The position numbers and the translations under genes were made by a program. This document shows, piece after piece, positions 22,557 to 32,500 of a DNA stretch of 40,030 nucleotides. The notes beneath the pieces are model-generated. The model did no database searches. It saw only the letters and a list, made by a program, of their open reading frames with translations, and was not told the origin of the DNA. Positions within the stretch are counted from its first letter, which is position 1. Each line of letters starts with the position of its first letter. The DNA is from Microcoleus sp. LEGE 07076 (GTDB taxonomy: Bacteria > Cyanobacteriota > Cyanobacteriia > Cyanobacteriales > Microcoleaceae), in contig NZ_JADEWV010000041.1 in NCBI RefSeq assembly GCF_015207455.1, forward strand, positions 1 to 40,030. Reading direction: 5' to 3'.

Positions 22557-22563
22557 GCCCATA

Positions 22564-23856
22564 CTAAAGAGTCAAAGACTGAGGATTTGTCTCAATCAAT
22601 TTCGCTAAATCCTGCAAGAAAGATGCAGCATCAGCACCGTAAATAATCCGGTGATCGCAAGTAATATTCACCTGCATTTGCCGCTTCACTCCCATCAAAC
22701 CTTCCTCGTTGGCTACTACTTGCGGGCGAGAAGAGCCGATCGCCAAAATCGAGCCTTGATTCGGCGGTAAAATCGCGTCAAACTTATCTACTCCATACAT
22801 TCCCAAATTGGAAAGAGTAAAAGTGCCCGTGCTGTATTCGTCAGGTTTTAGCTGTTTGGCGCGGGCGCGATCGACTAAATCCTTCCAAGTGCGGGAGAGA
22901 GAATATATGTCGAGGCGATCGGCATTTTGCAACACCGGCGTAATCAAACCGCCGCCATCCATAGCCACCGCTACCGCCACATTAATATCAGCGCGGTGTT
23001 GAATTCCCGACTCCACATAACAAGCATTCAGCAGAGGATGTTTTTGTAAAGTTACTGCTACAGCCTTCGCCAGCAAAGCAGTCATCGTCACGCCTTTCGA
23101 CTTAATTTGTTTGTAGAGTTTGTCCAGATTGTCAGTAGTAATTGTATAGCCGACGCGGAAACACGGCACGCTCAAACTTGCTTCCATATTGCGTACCACC
23201 GCATTTTGCAGCGCATTCATCGGTACTTTTTGACCCGAAAGCGCTACCGCCGGGGCTGGTGCGGGTGCGAATTTGGCTGCTGCGGCTGCGACGGGTGCTG
23301 CTGCGGGTGCGGCTGCTGCGGGGACTGTTACCTGTTGCTGAACCTGGGCGGGTTGAGCTTTACCGGCTGCGGCTTCCACGTCTTCTGCAACAATGCGACC
23401 GTTGGGGCCGCTGCCTTTGATCGAATTCAAATCTACTTTAAATTCTTTGGCTAATTTGCGAGCGCGGGGAGAAACGACGCTGCGGCCGTTTTGGCGGCTG
23501 ACGTTTTGCTGCAAACCCGGTGATGCGGTAGCTGCGACTGGGGCGGAGGCGGAGGTTGCTGGGGCGGAGGCGGAGGTTGCGCCGGCTCCTTGTTTCTGAG
23601 CTTCTGCGATTTCGGCTTCTGTTTCTGCTACTAGGGCGATGGCAGCTCCCACGGTCGCAACTTCGCCTGCTTGTACAATAATTATTGCTAGATAGCCTTC
23701 GTAGAAAGACTCGACATCCATGTCGGCTTTGTCGGATTCAACCACGACTACCGTTTCGCCTTTTTCTACTTTGTCTCCGGCGGATTTGACCCAGGAAACA
23801 ATTTTGCCCTCTGTCATGGTAGAACTCAGGGCTGGCATGAAAACTTCGCGAATCAT
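22564..23856 (-). CDS. pdhC: Dihydrolipoamide acetyltransferase (pyruvate dehydrogenase E2)
   Basis: A 430-residue E2 subunit from ATG 23856 (MIREVFMPALSSTMTEG...), with AAAGGA upstream. The frame open to 24000 adds non-homologous residues. It has an N-terminal lipoyl domain with lipoylated Lys43 (ESDKADM), an Ala/Pro linker, and a peripheral-subunit-binding domain (VSPRARKLAKEFKVDLNSIKG, about 125-165). A second Ala/Pro linker and the acyltransferase domain follow, ending in the active-site CDHRIIYGADAASFL. Tyr in place of the usual Asp (HR--YG) is what I expect for cyanobacterial E2. It transfers acetyl from lipoate to CoA. It stands without other pdh genes, as is usual in cyanobacteria. 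Confidence 0.93.
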   Translation of the reverse strand: MIREVFMPALSSTMTEGKIVSWVKSAGDKVEKGETVVVVESDKADMDVESFYEGYLAIIIVQAGEVATVGAAIALVAETEAEIAEAQKQGAGATSASAPATSASAPVAATASPGLQQNVSRQNGRSVVSPRARKLAKEFKVDLNSIKGSGPNGRIVAEDVEAAAGKAQPAQVQQQVTVPAAAAPAAAPVAAAAAKFAPAPAPAVALSGQKVPMNALQNAVVRNMEASLSVPCFRVGYTITTDNLDKLYKQIKSKGVTMTALLAKAVAVTLQKHPLLNACYVESGIQHRADINVAVAVAMDGGGLITPVLQNADRLDIYSLSRTWKDLVDRARAKQLKPDEYSTGTFTLSNLGMYGVDKFDAILPPNQGSILAIGSSRPQVVANEEGLMGVKRQMQVNITCDHRIIYGADAASFLQDLAKLIETNPQSLTL

Positions 23857-24168
23857 CTGTAAAAAGTCCTTTTGAGTTGGTAATAGGTAATCGGTATTTG
23901 GCAATTGATAATTGGCGACCGGCCACCAGCAATATTTATTATTATGCCAGTCTCTCGCCCGAGAATGTGTGACTTTTGACTCAAAATGGGAGCATCTCAC
24001 TTTTCCAAAAAGTATTTTTTACGACTTGCGAGCGTCGCCGCTTGCTGAGCTGATATGTATGCACCGAGCTCTTAAAAAGCTCGCACTACAAATACAAAAC
24101 ACAGATGCTCCGCTAAAAATTACCTCTCAATTGCCAATTGCCCATTACCAATTACCAATTACCAATTT

Positions 24169-24609
24169 CTAAATATCACCTCGAATTTCTTCGACTATGC
24201 CGTCGCGGAGCAGAACTTCTACTTGCATTTTTTGAATCAAGTTTTCTCCCAGCCCCACTGTGAAAGTGCCGTCAATTTGACCTTGACTCACTTCTTGTTC
24301 GAGGTCTAGCACCTGTACTTGCTGGAGTTGTTGCAGGTTTTGGTTTTTCTGTTCTAGCAGTTCGCTCTTTTTTTGATTCACCTGCACTTGAATGTTTTCT
24401 ATTTGCTGCATTACTAGCGGGCCTGGGGGTTGCAGGTTTTGCTTTTGGATTTCTGAAACCATCCGCTGCCCTTGCATTTCTAGCTGTTGTAACTGAGAAT
24501 CTATTTGGTTGATTTGGGCTTGGAGTTGCTGTTGAGCTTCTTCTTTCCAGCGGGGAGTAACGACGACTTTAACGTTAATCGATCGCTTCAAAAGTAATTG
24601 TGGTTCCAT
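24169..24609 (-). CDS. YlqD-family protein
   Basis: A protein of about 146 residues from ATG 24609 (MEPQLLLKRSINVKVVVTPRWKEEAQQQL...). The frame reaches 24642 with 11 extra residues. It has a YlqD-like layout: a short N-terminal beta segment, a long Gln/Leu-rich coiled coil (about 25-110), and a C-terminal beta segment (FTVGLGENLIQKMQVEVLLRDGIVEEI). Function unknown. It lies on the same strand between the acyl-ACP synthetase and the pdh E2 gene, separated by repeats. Confidence 0.75.
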   Translation of the reverse strand: MEPQLLLKRSINVKVVVTPRWKEEAQQQLQAQINQIDSQLQQLEMQGQRMVSEIQKQNLQPPGPLVMQQIENIQVQVNQKKSELLEQKNQNLQQLQQVQVLDLEQEVSQGQIDGTFTVGLGENLIQKMQVEVLLRDGIVEEIRGDI

Positions 24610-24635
24610 AAAGTTGTTGCTTGTCAATTGCGAAG

Positions 24636-24765
24636 TAGTCAATGGTCATTAGTCAATAGTCATTAGTCAATAGTCATTAGTTCGCAAATATTTCATAAGG
24701 ACTGAGGACTGAGGACTAAGGACTGAGGACTGAGGACTGAGGACTGAGGACTGGGACTCTGGACT
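24636..24765. repeat. Heptamer repeats (GTCATTA/GTCAATA, GGACTGA)
   Basis: Short 7-bp tandem repeats: alternating TAGTCAT/TAGTCAA copies (24645-24680), then about eight copies of GGACTGA/GGACTAA (24700-24755). They fill the gap between the YlqD and synthetase genes. Confidence 0.85.
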
Positions 24766-24817
24766 CGGGTGTTGGGACAATTTTTTCTGCTCCATTCCCC
24801 AAGTCCTGCGAATATTT

Positions 24818-26767
24818 TCAAAACATCCCGTCAATCATATCGCGGTAGTGTTCCGTCACAACAGGGCGCTTAATTTTCAGGGTCTGGGTCAACATTCCAT
24901 TTTCGATTGAAAACGGCTCCTGAATCAACCGGAACGGCCCGATGCGATCGTCCGCGCGGTATCCGGGGCGATTTTTCACCTCCCGGTTCAATTCTTGGCG
25001 AAATAAGTCTTGAATTTGCTTGCTATTCCAGTCAATTTCGTGTATGGGCGGACTCTGAGTTTCGCCCCATTTGAGTAGGGCTTCTGGATTGGGGACAATT
25101 AAGGCGCCGATCGATTTCTGGTCTTGACCTACTACGATAATTTGGTCGATGTAGGGGCTGCGGACGCAGGCATCTTCTATGGGCTGCGGTTCGATGTTTT
25201 CGCCGTTGCTGAGGACGATCGTATCTTTAGCCCGCCCGGTCAAAACTAAGTCGTTTCCCGGTGTCAGCCAGCCCAAATCGCCCGTGTCGAACCAGCCCAT
25301 CGAGTCGATCGCCTTTGAGGTAGCTTGGGGATTGAGATAATATCCCGCCATGATTTGCGGCCCTTTTGCCAATACCAAGCCGCGCTGGCCCGGAAGCAGT
25401 TGTTGCCGAGTCTCCGAGTCTACTATTTTAATTTCCGTACCTGGAATCGGCTGTCCTGCGGAACCTTTGAGATTGTGCCAAGGGCGGCGGACTGTCAAAA
25501 CCGGGGATGTTTCGGTCAAACCGTATCCCACCAACAAACCGATATTCGCGATTTCAAAGAAATTGTCTAAATGCGCGGCCAAAGAACCGCCGCCACTGAT
25601 TGCCCACTTAAAACGTCCTCCCGTAGCTTCCCGGACTTTTTTGTAAACGAGTTTTTCGGCCAGGGCGTAAACGGGCGACAACAGAATGGTTTTGATCCGG
25701 GCGATGATTTTTTCAGCAACTGAGGCAGGTTGTAAATTGAGAGTTAATCCTTGGGAAATGCGGCGGGCTTCTATGTATTGTTGGCTGGCAGATAACAGGA
25801 AATTCACCAACTTTTGTTTGTTGGGAGGCTGTTCCCGAAATTGCTTTTGTACTGCCTCGTAAATCGATTCCCAAATGCGCGGAACGCTGACCATGTACTG
25901 GGGTTTGTAAGCTTTAAAGTCTTGTTTGAAATAGCGAATGCTGGTGTAAATTTGGGTGCATCCTTGGGAAAGCAGGAAGTATTCGACTGTGCGTTCGTAG
26001 GCGTGCCAACTGGGGAGGATGCTGAGAACGCCATCGCCGGCTTCGGGCTGCAGAATTGTCCCGAAGGTGGTGATTTGGTGCAGCAAGTTGCCGTGGGTCA
26101 GCATAACACCTTTGGGTTTGCCGGTGGTGCCGCTGGTGTAGAGGAGAGTGGCGAGGGTTTGGTGGTTGTGGTTGGCGGGTTTGAGGGTGCTACTTGCCCC
26201 TGTGGCCATGATTTCGGAAAATTTGACTGTGTTGAGGGTTTGGTTGGTTTCCGGTTCTTCGTCGGAGAGGAGGACGACGAGTTGAATGGGCAAATCGGGG
26301 AGGCGGTGTTGGAGTTTTTTGAGTAATGCCTGGTTTTCGACTACTAAGGCGGTACTGCCGCTGTCTTGGATGATGTAGAGGAGTTCTTCGGGGTCGGCGG
26401 TGGCGCCTCTAACGGCGTTGGCGGCCCCAGCGGTCATGATGCCTTGGTCGGCTATCAGCCAGCGGGGGCTGTTGTCGGCGAAGAGGGCGACGCGGGGAGG
26501 GATTGCTTCTTCGGGATTGGATTCGATGCCTAGGGCTTGCAAGCCGCGGGCGAATTGCTGGATTTGATGGTAGAGGTCGGTGTAGGTGAGTTTGATTTCG
26601 GGCTGGCTGTGGGGGTCGTGGAGGGCGACGGTTTGGGGAAATCGCTGTTTGACGAGATCCCAAATTTCGGGTACGGATTTAATGGAAGTATAGTCGATCA
26701 GGCGGCTGAGGTTAGCGCGATCGCGATCGGTCATTTGAGGCAATGTGTAAGACGCTGGGCCGTTCAT
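24818..26767 (-). CDS. aas: Long-chain acyl-ACP/acyl-CoA synthetase (AMP-binding)
   Basis: A 649-residue adenylate-forming enzyme. Seen motifs: the AMP-binding P-loop YTSGTTGKPKGVMLTHGN, VPRIWESIYEAV, the GYGLTETSPV motif, GWFDTGDLGWL and TGRAKDTIVLSNGENIEP. The N-terminus (DYTSIKSVPEIWDLVKQRFP) matches cyanobacterial Aas, which activates free fatty acids to acyl-ACP for recycling. No signal peptide. A downstream in-frame Met (MTDRDRANLS, 26734) is an alternative start; neither has a strong ribosome-binding site. It is divergent from the LRR lipoprotein gene. Confidence 0.88.
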   Translation of the reverse strand: MNGPASYTLPQMTDRDRANLSRLIDYTSIKSVPEIWDLVKQRFPQTVALHDPHSQPEIKLTYTDLYHQIQQFARGLQALGIESNPEEAIPPRVALFADNSPRWLIADQGIMTAGAANAVRGATADPEELLYIIQDSGSTALVVENQALLKKLQHRLPDLPIQLVVLLSDEEPETNQTLNTVKFSEIMATGASSTLKPANHNHQTLATLLYTSGTTGKPKGVMLTHGNLLHQITTFGTILQPEAGDGVLSILPSWHAYERTVEYFLLSQGCTQIYTSIRYFKQDFKAYKPQYMVSVPRIWESIYEAVQKQFREQPPNKQKLVNFLLSASQQYIEARRISQGLTLNLQPASVAEKIIARIKTILLSPVYALAEKLVYKKVREATGGRFKWAISGGGSLAAHLDNFFEIANIGLLVGYGLTETSPVLTVRRPWHNLKGSAGQPIPGTEIKIVDSETRQQLLPGQRGLVLAKGPQIMAGYYLNPQATSKAIDSMGWFDTGDLGWLTPGNDLVLTGRAKDTIVLSNGENIEPQPIEDACVRSPYIDQIIVVGQDQKSIGALIVPNPEALLKWGETQSPPIHEIDWNSKQIQDLFRQELNREVKNRPGYRADDRIGPFRLIQEPFSIENGMLTQTLKIKRPVVTEHYRDMIDGMF

Positions 26768-26901
26768 AGGGTATTTTCCGGGGTTTTGAGAGATAAAGTT
26801 ATTGGTACAAGTTTAATATCAGAGCTATTTTAGAACTTTGTGGCAGTGTGGTGACAGTTTGCAAACCTGCCGCTGTTTATTTAGAAAATTAGGGATATTA
26901 G

Positions 26902-28017
26902 ATGATGAGATTTATAGTTCGACAGAAACACAGGAATTTATCAAGGTTGATAGTTGCTTGTTGTGCGATCGGGCTAGCATCATGTGGAAATAAGCCTTCC
27001 AAGTTAGTCGCAGATCCGCAATCGGCAAACAATAGACCTTCCGCGTTAGTCTCCAAACCGCAACCGGGAAAAAGCGGACGAACATTTGCTGATTGGTGTC
27101 GCGAAAAAGCTGATTTGAATCCTGAAACTAAACATACTGTTGATGTGCTGTTGAAGATAGCAGGAACTACTGAGTGCGATGCAGCTAATCAGAAACTTTC
27201 GAGTCTCACGGATCTGTTTCTCAACTACAATAAAATCAGCGATATCAAACCGCTAGAATCCTTGACTAACCTGACACAGCTCTACCTCAGCAACAATAAA
27301 ATCAGCGATATCAAACCGCTAGAATCCTTGACTAACCTGACACAGCTCTACCTCAGCAACAATCAGATAGATGATATCAAACCGCTAGAATCCTTGACCA
27401 ATCTGACACAGATCCACATCAGCAACAATACTATCAGCGACATTAAACCGCTAGCATCCTTGACGAATCTGACGAATCTCGACCTCAGCAGCAATACTAT
27501 CAGCGACATTAAACCGCTAGCATCGTTGACTAACCTGACATTTCTTCGCCTTAACAGCAATACTATCAGTGACATCAAACCGCTAGTATCCTTGACTAAC
27601 CTGACTTTGCTCTACTTCAACGAAAATCAGATCGACGACATCAAATCGCTAGCATCCTTGGCTAACCTCCAGATTCTCGGCTTCAGCAACAATCAGATAG
27701 ATGACATCAAACCGCTAGTATCCTTGACTAACCTGATTGGACTCTACCTCAACGAAAATCAGATCGCAGACATCAAACCGCTAACATCCTTGACTAACCT
27801 TCAGGTTCTCAGCCTCGACAACAATCAGATCGCAGACATCAAATCGCTAGCATCCTTGACTAAGCTGACTTCGCTCTACCTCCCCAACAATCAGATCGCA
27901 GACATCAAACCGCTAGAATCCTTGACTAATCTGAAGCAGCTCTACCTTAGCGAAAATCCGATCGCACCCAAGACTTGTCCTCTCAAGCCAGAGTCTATCT
28001 GTAAGTGGGACCGATAG
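26902..28017 (+). CDS. Leucine-rich repeat lipoprotein
   Basis: A 371-residue protein with a lipoprotein signal peptide: basic N-terminus, hydrophobic LIVACCAIGLASC with lipobox LASC (Cys28). After a linker of about 80 residues come about eleven 22-residue internalin-type LRRs of the form LTNLTQLYLSNNKISDIKPL (about 95-355). A short Cys-containing cap follows (APKTCPLKPESICKW). It is probably tethered to a membrane facing the periplasm as a protein-binding scaffold. The repeats are nearly identical at the DNA level (66-bp units), a sign of recent expansion. AGGGA lies upstream of ATG 26902. A decayed copy of the 5' end lies at 28427. Confidence 0.85.
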   Translation: MMRFIVRQKHRNLSRLIVACCAIGLASCGNKPSKLVADPQSANNRPSALVSKPQPGKSGRTFADWCREKADLNPETKHTVDVLLKIAGTTECDAANQKLSSLTDLFLNYNKISDIKPLESLTNLTQLYLSNNKISDIKPLESLTNLTQLYLSNNQIDDIKPLESLTNLTQIHISNNTISDIKPLASLTNLTNLDLSSNTISDIKPLASLTNLTFLRLNSNTISDIKPLVSLTNLTLLYFNENQIDDIKSLASLANLQILGFSNNQIDDIKPLVSLTNLIGLYLNENQIADIKPLTSLTNLQVLSLDNNQIADIKSLASLTKLTSLYLPNNQIADIKPLESLTNLKQLYLSENPIAPKTCPLKPESICKWDR

Positions 28018-28083
28018 AGTGATTAATAAAACTTTAGGATGACGCCCGATCGGCCTAGCGTGATTGTGAATTCGATCGCTTTT

Positions 28084-28392
28084 TTAAGCACACTCGAACG
28101 TGCAACTCCACAGTTCAGAAATAGGATGCAATTTGCCTTCTTTAACTTGCTGCACGGAGTTACGCAAGCTAGCTAGAATGAGTTCGGCGGGTTCGTCATC
28201 GGCATCTGCGGGCGGGGTGACGATATTGCGATCGATTAATAGTTGGTAGAAGTCGTCCACAGACATTACAGCGAGTTGAGCGCCTCGATCGAGACTGAGG
28301 CTGTATTGCTGATAAAGTACGATCGCCAATTCTATCCGCACATCGGCTTCAGTCAGGGGGAGATTGTCGGGAAGGTCGATCGTAATTTGCAT
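28084..28392 (-). CDS. UPF0175-like N-terminus joined to an antitoxin-like tail
   Basis: A 102-residue protein. Residues 1-58 (MQITIDLPDNLPLTEADVRI...ELAIVLYQQYSLSLDRGAQL...DFYQLLIDRNI) match the UPF0175 family of small HTH-like antitoxin-type proteins. Residues 65-95 (DDEPAELILASLRNSVQQVK, PISELW) match the C-terminal part of another small cyanobacterial antitoxin-like family. The normal UPF0175 end is missing. It looks like a fusion of two small genes. No toxin neighbour was found. It may be functional or a relic. Confidence 0.6.
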   Translation of the reverse strand: MQITIDLPDNLPLTEADVRIELAIVLYQQYSLSLDRGAQLAVMSVDDFYQLLIDRNIVTPPADADDEPAELILASLRNSVQQVKEGKLHPISELWSCTFECA

Positions 28393-28426
28393 AATTTAAG
28401 GTATTTTTTAATTTCAGAGTTATAAG

Positions 28427-28560
28427 ATGATGAAACTTATAGTTGCACAGAAACATCAGAATTAACCAAAGTCGATCGCACTTGCTTGTTGTGCGATCCT
28501 AACATTATCTGGAAATGTACTGTCTGTGAATGGTGTCCAAGTGCGATCGGGAAACAGCCA
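28427..28560 (+). pseudogene. Decayed copy of the LRR lipoprotein 5' end
   Basis: The sequence from ATAAGATGATGAAACTTATA to about 28560 aligns base by base with 26896-27030, the signal-peptide region of the LRR gene. Shared words include GATGA, TTATAGTT, CAGAAACA and TTGCTTGTTGTGCGATC. In frame it reads MMKLIVAQKHQN then a stop, and the lipobox is disrupted. No LRR units follow. It is a remnant of a tandem paralogue. Confidence 0.65.
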
Positions 28561-28718
28561 ATTTCCCTGAAACTCTTGTGGGGTGGGCATCCTGCCCGCC
28601 CCAAACATACAAATATGACTTTTATGAACTTAATTAATGAATTTAATGAATTGACTTTCACTTGGGCTTGTTTGATTATGTTAATAACATTAGCTGGAAA
28701 TTGATTAAATATAAAATC

Positions 28719-28856
28719 ATGAAAGAAACATCAGACAAACTGGAACTGCGAGAGACGGCGGCATTTTGGATGAATCTATTCGTTGGGGGTAGTTTTTTGG
28801 CATTTGGCTTGCCTTTTGGTTGGTATTCCGGCAGTGTTTTCCTGGTAGTGCCCTGA
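28719..28856 (+). CDS. Putative small membrane protein (45 aa)
   Basis: ATG 28719 opens MKETSDKLELRETAAFWMNL followed by one hydrophobic stretch (FVGGSFLAFGLPFGWY) and a short tail, ending at TGA 28856. The frame also extends to a TTG at 28662. No good ribosome-binding site and no family recognised. It ends three bases before a MITE, so the tail may have been altered by insertion. Confidence 0.35.
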   Translation: MKETSDKLELRETAAFWMNLFVGGSFLAFGLPFGWYSGSVFLVVP

Positions 28857-28859
28857 AGC

Positions 28860-29087
28860 ATTGGTGACAAGTTAAGACTTAATTGCATTTGTCAATCAGT
28901 AATATTACTCAAAAAAACTGCTTTTTTAGGAGTGGAAAATTCACGATTTGAGAGGGAGTAAGTATAAATATCACCCTCGGCATGATTCCTCGATCGCCCA
29001 AATCTCAGTTTTATGCCCAAAATCCGAGTAAAGGTTGAGCATAATTGCTGATTGACAAATGCTTTCTTAGCTTAACTTGTCACCAAT
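28860..29087. mobile_element. MITE, 228 bp, 40-bp terminal inverted repeats
   Basis: The left end (28860-28899) starts ATTGGTGACAAGTTAAG and ends CATTTGTCAATCAG. The right end (29048-29087) is its complement, identical over the outer 17 and inner 14 bases with nine different bases between. The 148-bp middle has no coding potential. No transposase is present, so it would depend on a transposase elsewhere. A target-site duplication is not obvious from the flanks (GAAGC / GACCC). Confidence 0.75.
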
Positions 29088-29587
29088 GACCCAGGCTCAA
29101 TTCTCAATTAATTTCTAGAAATATTACTACAAATTCGCAATATTTCTTTACATCAAGCCTTTGTGAACGCACCAATTATCTAGAATTAAAACTTTTTAAT
29201 ATTTAATTAAGATTTATGCGTGTATTCACGGGTATAAGGCAGAAGCTTTGTCCGATTTCCTTCACACAATCTTCACAATTTTCCGGGATTATCCGCAAAA
29301 TTATAAAGATTGTGTAAAGATGACCGTAAAACTGTAGCCATGATAGCCGTTTGGTAAGCTATGATTGGAACCAGCGAAAACAACACTTACGCAATAACCG
29401 CACTTTACTTTAAGAAACGAATTCCGACATCCCAAAGTTGTCAAAAAATGTTTGAAATAAGAGGTTTTAGCCGCACAATTCAACAAGGATTTTTAAGCCA
29501 GCTAGGTTGCACTAAAAACAAAAATTGGGCATAACCTGGTTAGTTATAGGTCAAGAAATTTGACAGACACATTCAACAGGGAAAGCT
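29088..29587. other. Upstream region of the exporter operon
   Basis: About 500 bp with no gene. An inverted pair CACAATCTT (about 29266) / AAGATTGTG (about 29307) flanks the AT-rich ATTTTCCGGGATTATCCGCA. This may be a regulatory site for the ABC exporter. The sequence is otherwise unremarkable; an AGGG ribosome-binding site (ACAGGGAAAGCT) precedes ATG 29588. Confidence 0.4.
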
Positions 29588-32500
29588 ATGAAAAAAAGTT
29601 TAGGGGTACAGAATTACTTCGATCGATCCCAAGCCTCATTGCAGACTGTTCCAGCTCTTCACAAACTCTTGGAGGAAATCGGTGCAGAACCGACATTAGT
29701 TGCAAAATTAAATACAGCCTGTGAAATTTGCGAATTTCAGCTCGGAGATGAAATTACTCAATATCAAACACCGGATAGTACCAACAATTTAGTTGAAAAA
29801 GCACAGAGCGATCGCAATTTTTATCTCGTTTGTCAGGGAAGAGTCAGGCTGCTAGCAATAGAAGCGTCTCAACAGCAGGAAGTTTCGGTGCTGGTACTGG
29901 AACTCGGAGCGGTATTTGGGGCAGACAACCTATTTGTTGAAAGCGGACTGCCTTACAGGGCAATTGCCGCCGGCACCTGCGAAATCGCTCGCATAAACGC
30001 AGGAAAATTGCAGCTAGTTTTAGAGGAATTCCCACAACTGCAACAGCACTTGCAGCAAGCATTCCAACAGATCCACAGGTCAATCTTTTTCAAGACGCAA
30101 ACAGATTTGCGATCGCACCCTTCCCACCAACAACAGCTTTTGCGATCGCACTTACTTCCTGACATAGAAGAAATCCGAATTCCGGCGGGAGTTTCCCTCG
30201 CCGAACACTGCCAAAAATCCACCAATCATTATTGGCTCCGCAGCGGTCAAATTCAAGGTGAAGCACCGCCCGCAATCGGCAGTAGCTGGGGAGATTCAGA
30301 TGTACCGAGCGACTGGAAAGCTCTAACAAATCTGGTAATTTATCAGGTGAGCGCCGAACAGTGGGAAATCGCCTTATCCACAATTAGTTCCGACAGCAAA
30401 TCCCGCCATAAAATTATTCGCAAATCTCCGATTTTAAGCTCAGTAACGGCGGCTAAAGATGCTAGTTGTAGCTCAAAAACTGAGGATTCAAAATTAATCG
30501 GGATCGATCGGCAAAAATCAGCAGCCGGAATCATTAGCTTTCCCAAACCCAAGCGGCGGCGCTGGTTGAGCAGCGGACACCCATTCATTCAACAACAGAG
30601 CGCAGCAGATTGCGGAGCCACCTGCTTAGCCATGATTAGCGAATATTGGGGTAAGAAATTTACGCTGAATTACTTGCGCGAATTGGCAGAAATCGGCCGC
30701 AGCGGCGCGTCGCTCAAGAGTCTGGCAAAAGCAGCGGAAAGGATGGGATTTCAAACCCGTCCGGTGCGGGCTTCTTTAACTCCGCTCCGCAATCAAAATC
30801 CCTGGATCGCTCACTGGCAAGGCAATCACTATGTGGCAGTTTATCGGTTTAAGAATCAACAGGTTTTAGTTGCAGATCCGGCGGCGGGAAAGCGGTGGAT
30901 GAGCATTAAAACTTTTACCGAAAACTGGACTGGGTACGCTCTAATTTTAGACCCGACAGCGGAACTGTATCGCAATCGGGGTGGCGAACATAAAGGGATT
31001 AAAATTAAAAATTTTGTGGGCATAGTCTGGCCCTACCGCGCGGCGATCGCCCAAATTTTGATTTTGTCCTTTTTGATCCAAATATTTGGGCTAGTTACTC
31101 CCCTATTTACCCAAGTAATTCTCGACCAAGTAGTTGTCAGCAAAAGCATAGTCACTCTGCACGTTTTTGCGATCGGACTGCTGATGTTTAGTGTTTGGCG
31201 ATCGCTGTTGGGGGCAACGAGACAGTATTTGCTGGATTACTTGTCCAACCGCATTGACCTGACTTTAATTAGCGGTTTTATCAGTCACACTCTCAGTTTG
31301 CCGATTAAGTTTTTTGAATCTCGTCAGGTGGGCGATATCTTGACTAGGGTTCAGGAAAATCAAAAAATTCAGGCGTTTTTGACTCGCCAAGCTATTACTG
31401 CGTGGCTGGATGCTTTGATGGCTGTGGTTTACATCGGACTGATGGTTTACTATAACTGGCGTCTGGCTTTGTTGGTGCTGGCTTTGATTCCGCCGATCGT
31501 AATTTTGACTTTGGTGGCAACTCCGTTTCTGCGCCAAGTGTCGCGGGAGGTTTTTAAGGAAGGTGCAAAGCAAAATTCATCTTTGGTGGAAATGATTAGT
31601 GGGGTGGCGACGATTAAGGCAACTGCTGCCGATCGAGAAATGCGCTGGCGCTGGGAAGACCAATTAACCTGCATGATTAATGCTAAATTCCGGGGGCAGA
31701 AACTGGCGAATTCTTTGCAGGTAATCGGGGGTGGAATTAATACTTTGGGCAGCACGGCGTTGCTGTGGTACGGGGCAATGCTGGTGATTCAAGATGAGCT
31801 GACGATCGGTCAATTTGTGGCTTTTAATATGATGATCGGGAGCGTGATTTCTCCTGTGCTTTCGGTGGTGGGACTTTGGGATGAGTTTCAAGAAGTGCTG
31901 GTGTCGATCGAGCGTTTGGATGATGTCTTCTCGGCAGAGCCTGAAGAAAGTCCTTACAAACCAATGCTGGTGCTGCCTCGCATTCAGGGAAGCGTCAAGT
32001 TTGACAATGTTTCGTTCCGCTATGCTCAGGATGAAGAACGCAATACGCTGCAAAATCTTTGCTTTGAAGTGCAAGCTGGAGAAACTGTGGCAATTGTCGG
32101 GCGCAGCGGTTCGGGTAAGAGCACTTTGGTGAAGCTGCTGCAAGGTTTCTATTATCCAGAAAAGGGGCGGCTGACTGTTGACGGGCACGATATTCGGCAC
32201 ATTTCTTTGCAGTCGCTGCGAGTGCAGTTGGGTGTTGTGCCGCAAGATTGTTTCTTGTTTTCGGGAACGATTTTGGAAAATATTACGCTGTACAAAAACG
32301 GAAACGAGGCTGATTCTGCAAGTTTGGAAGAGGCCGTAGAAGTGGCGAAGCTAGCAGAAGCTCACGCTTTTATTCAAGATATGCCGCTCGGTTATCAAAC
32401 TCCTGTCGGGGAGAGGGGAACGAGTTTGTCTGGGGGCCAGCGGCAGCGAATTGCGATCGCCCGTGCTTTGTTGGGCGATCCCCGAATTTTGATTTTGGAC

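Noticed and set aside
25814-26326. 170-codon frame opposite the acyl-ACP synthetase
   Set aside because: A shadow of a gene with clear catalytic motifs on the other strand; no domain or ribosome-binding site.
28486-28704. 72-codon plus-strand frame
   Set aside because: It runs through the decayed LRR 5' copy and a dispersed GGGGTGGGCATCCTGCCCGCC hairpin; no gene-like features.
31664-32245. 193-codon minus-strand frame inside the ABC exporter
   Set aside because: Shadow frame opposite the membrane and ATPase domains of the exporter; His/Gln-rich composition typical of antisense translation.
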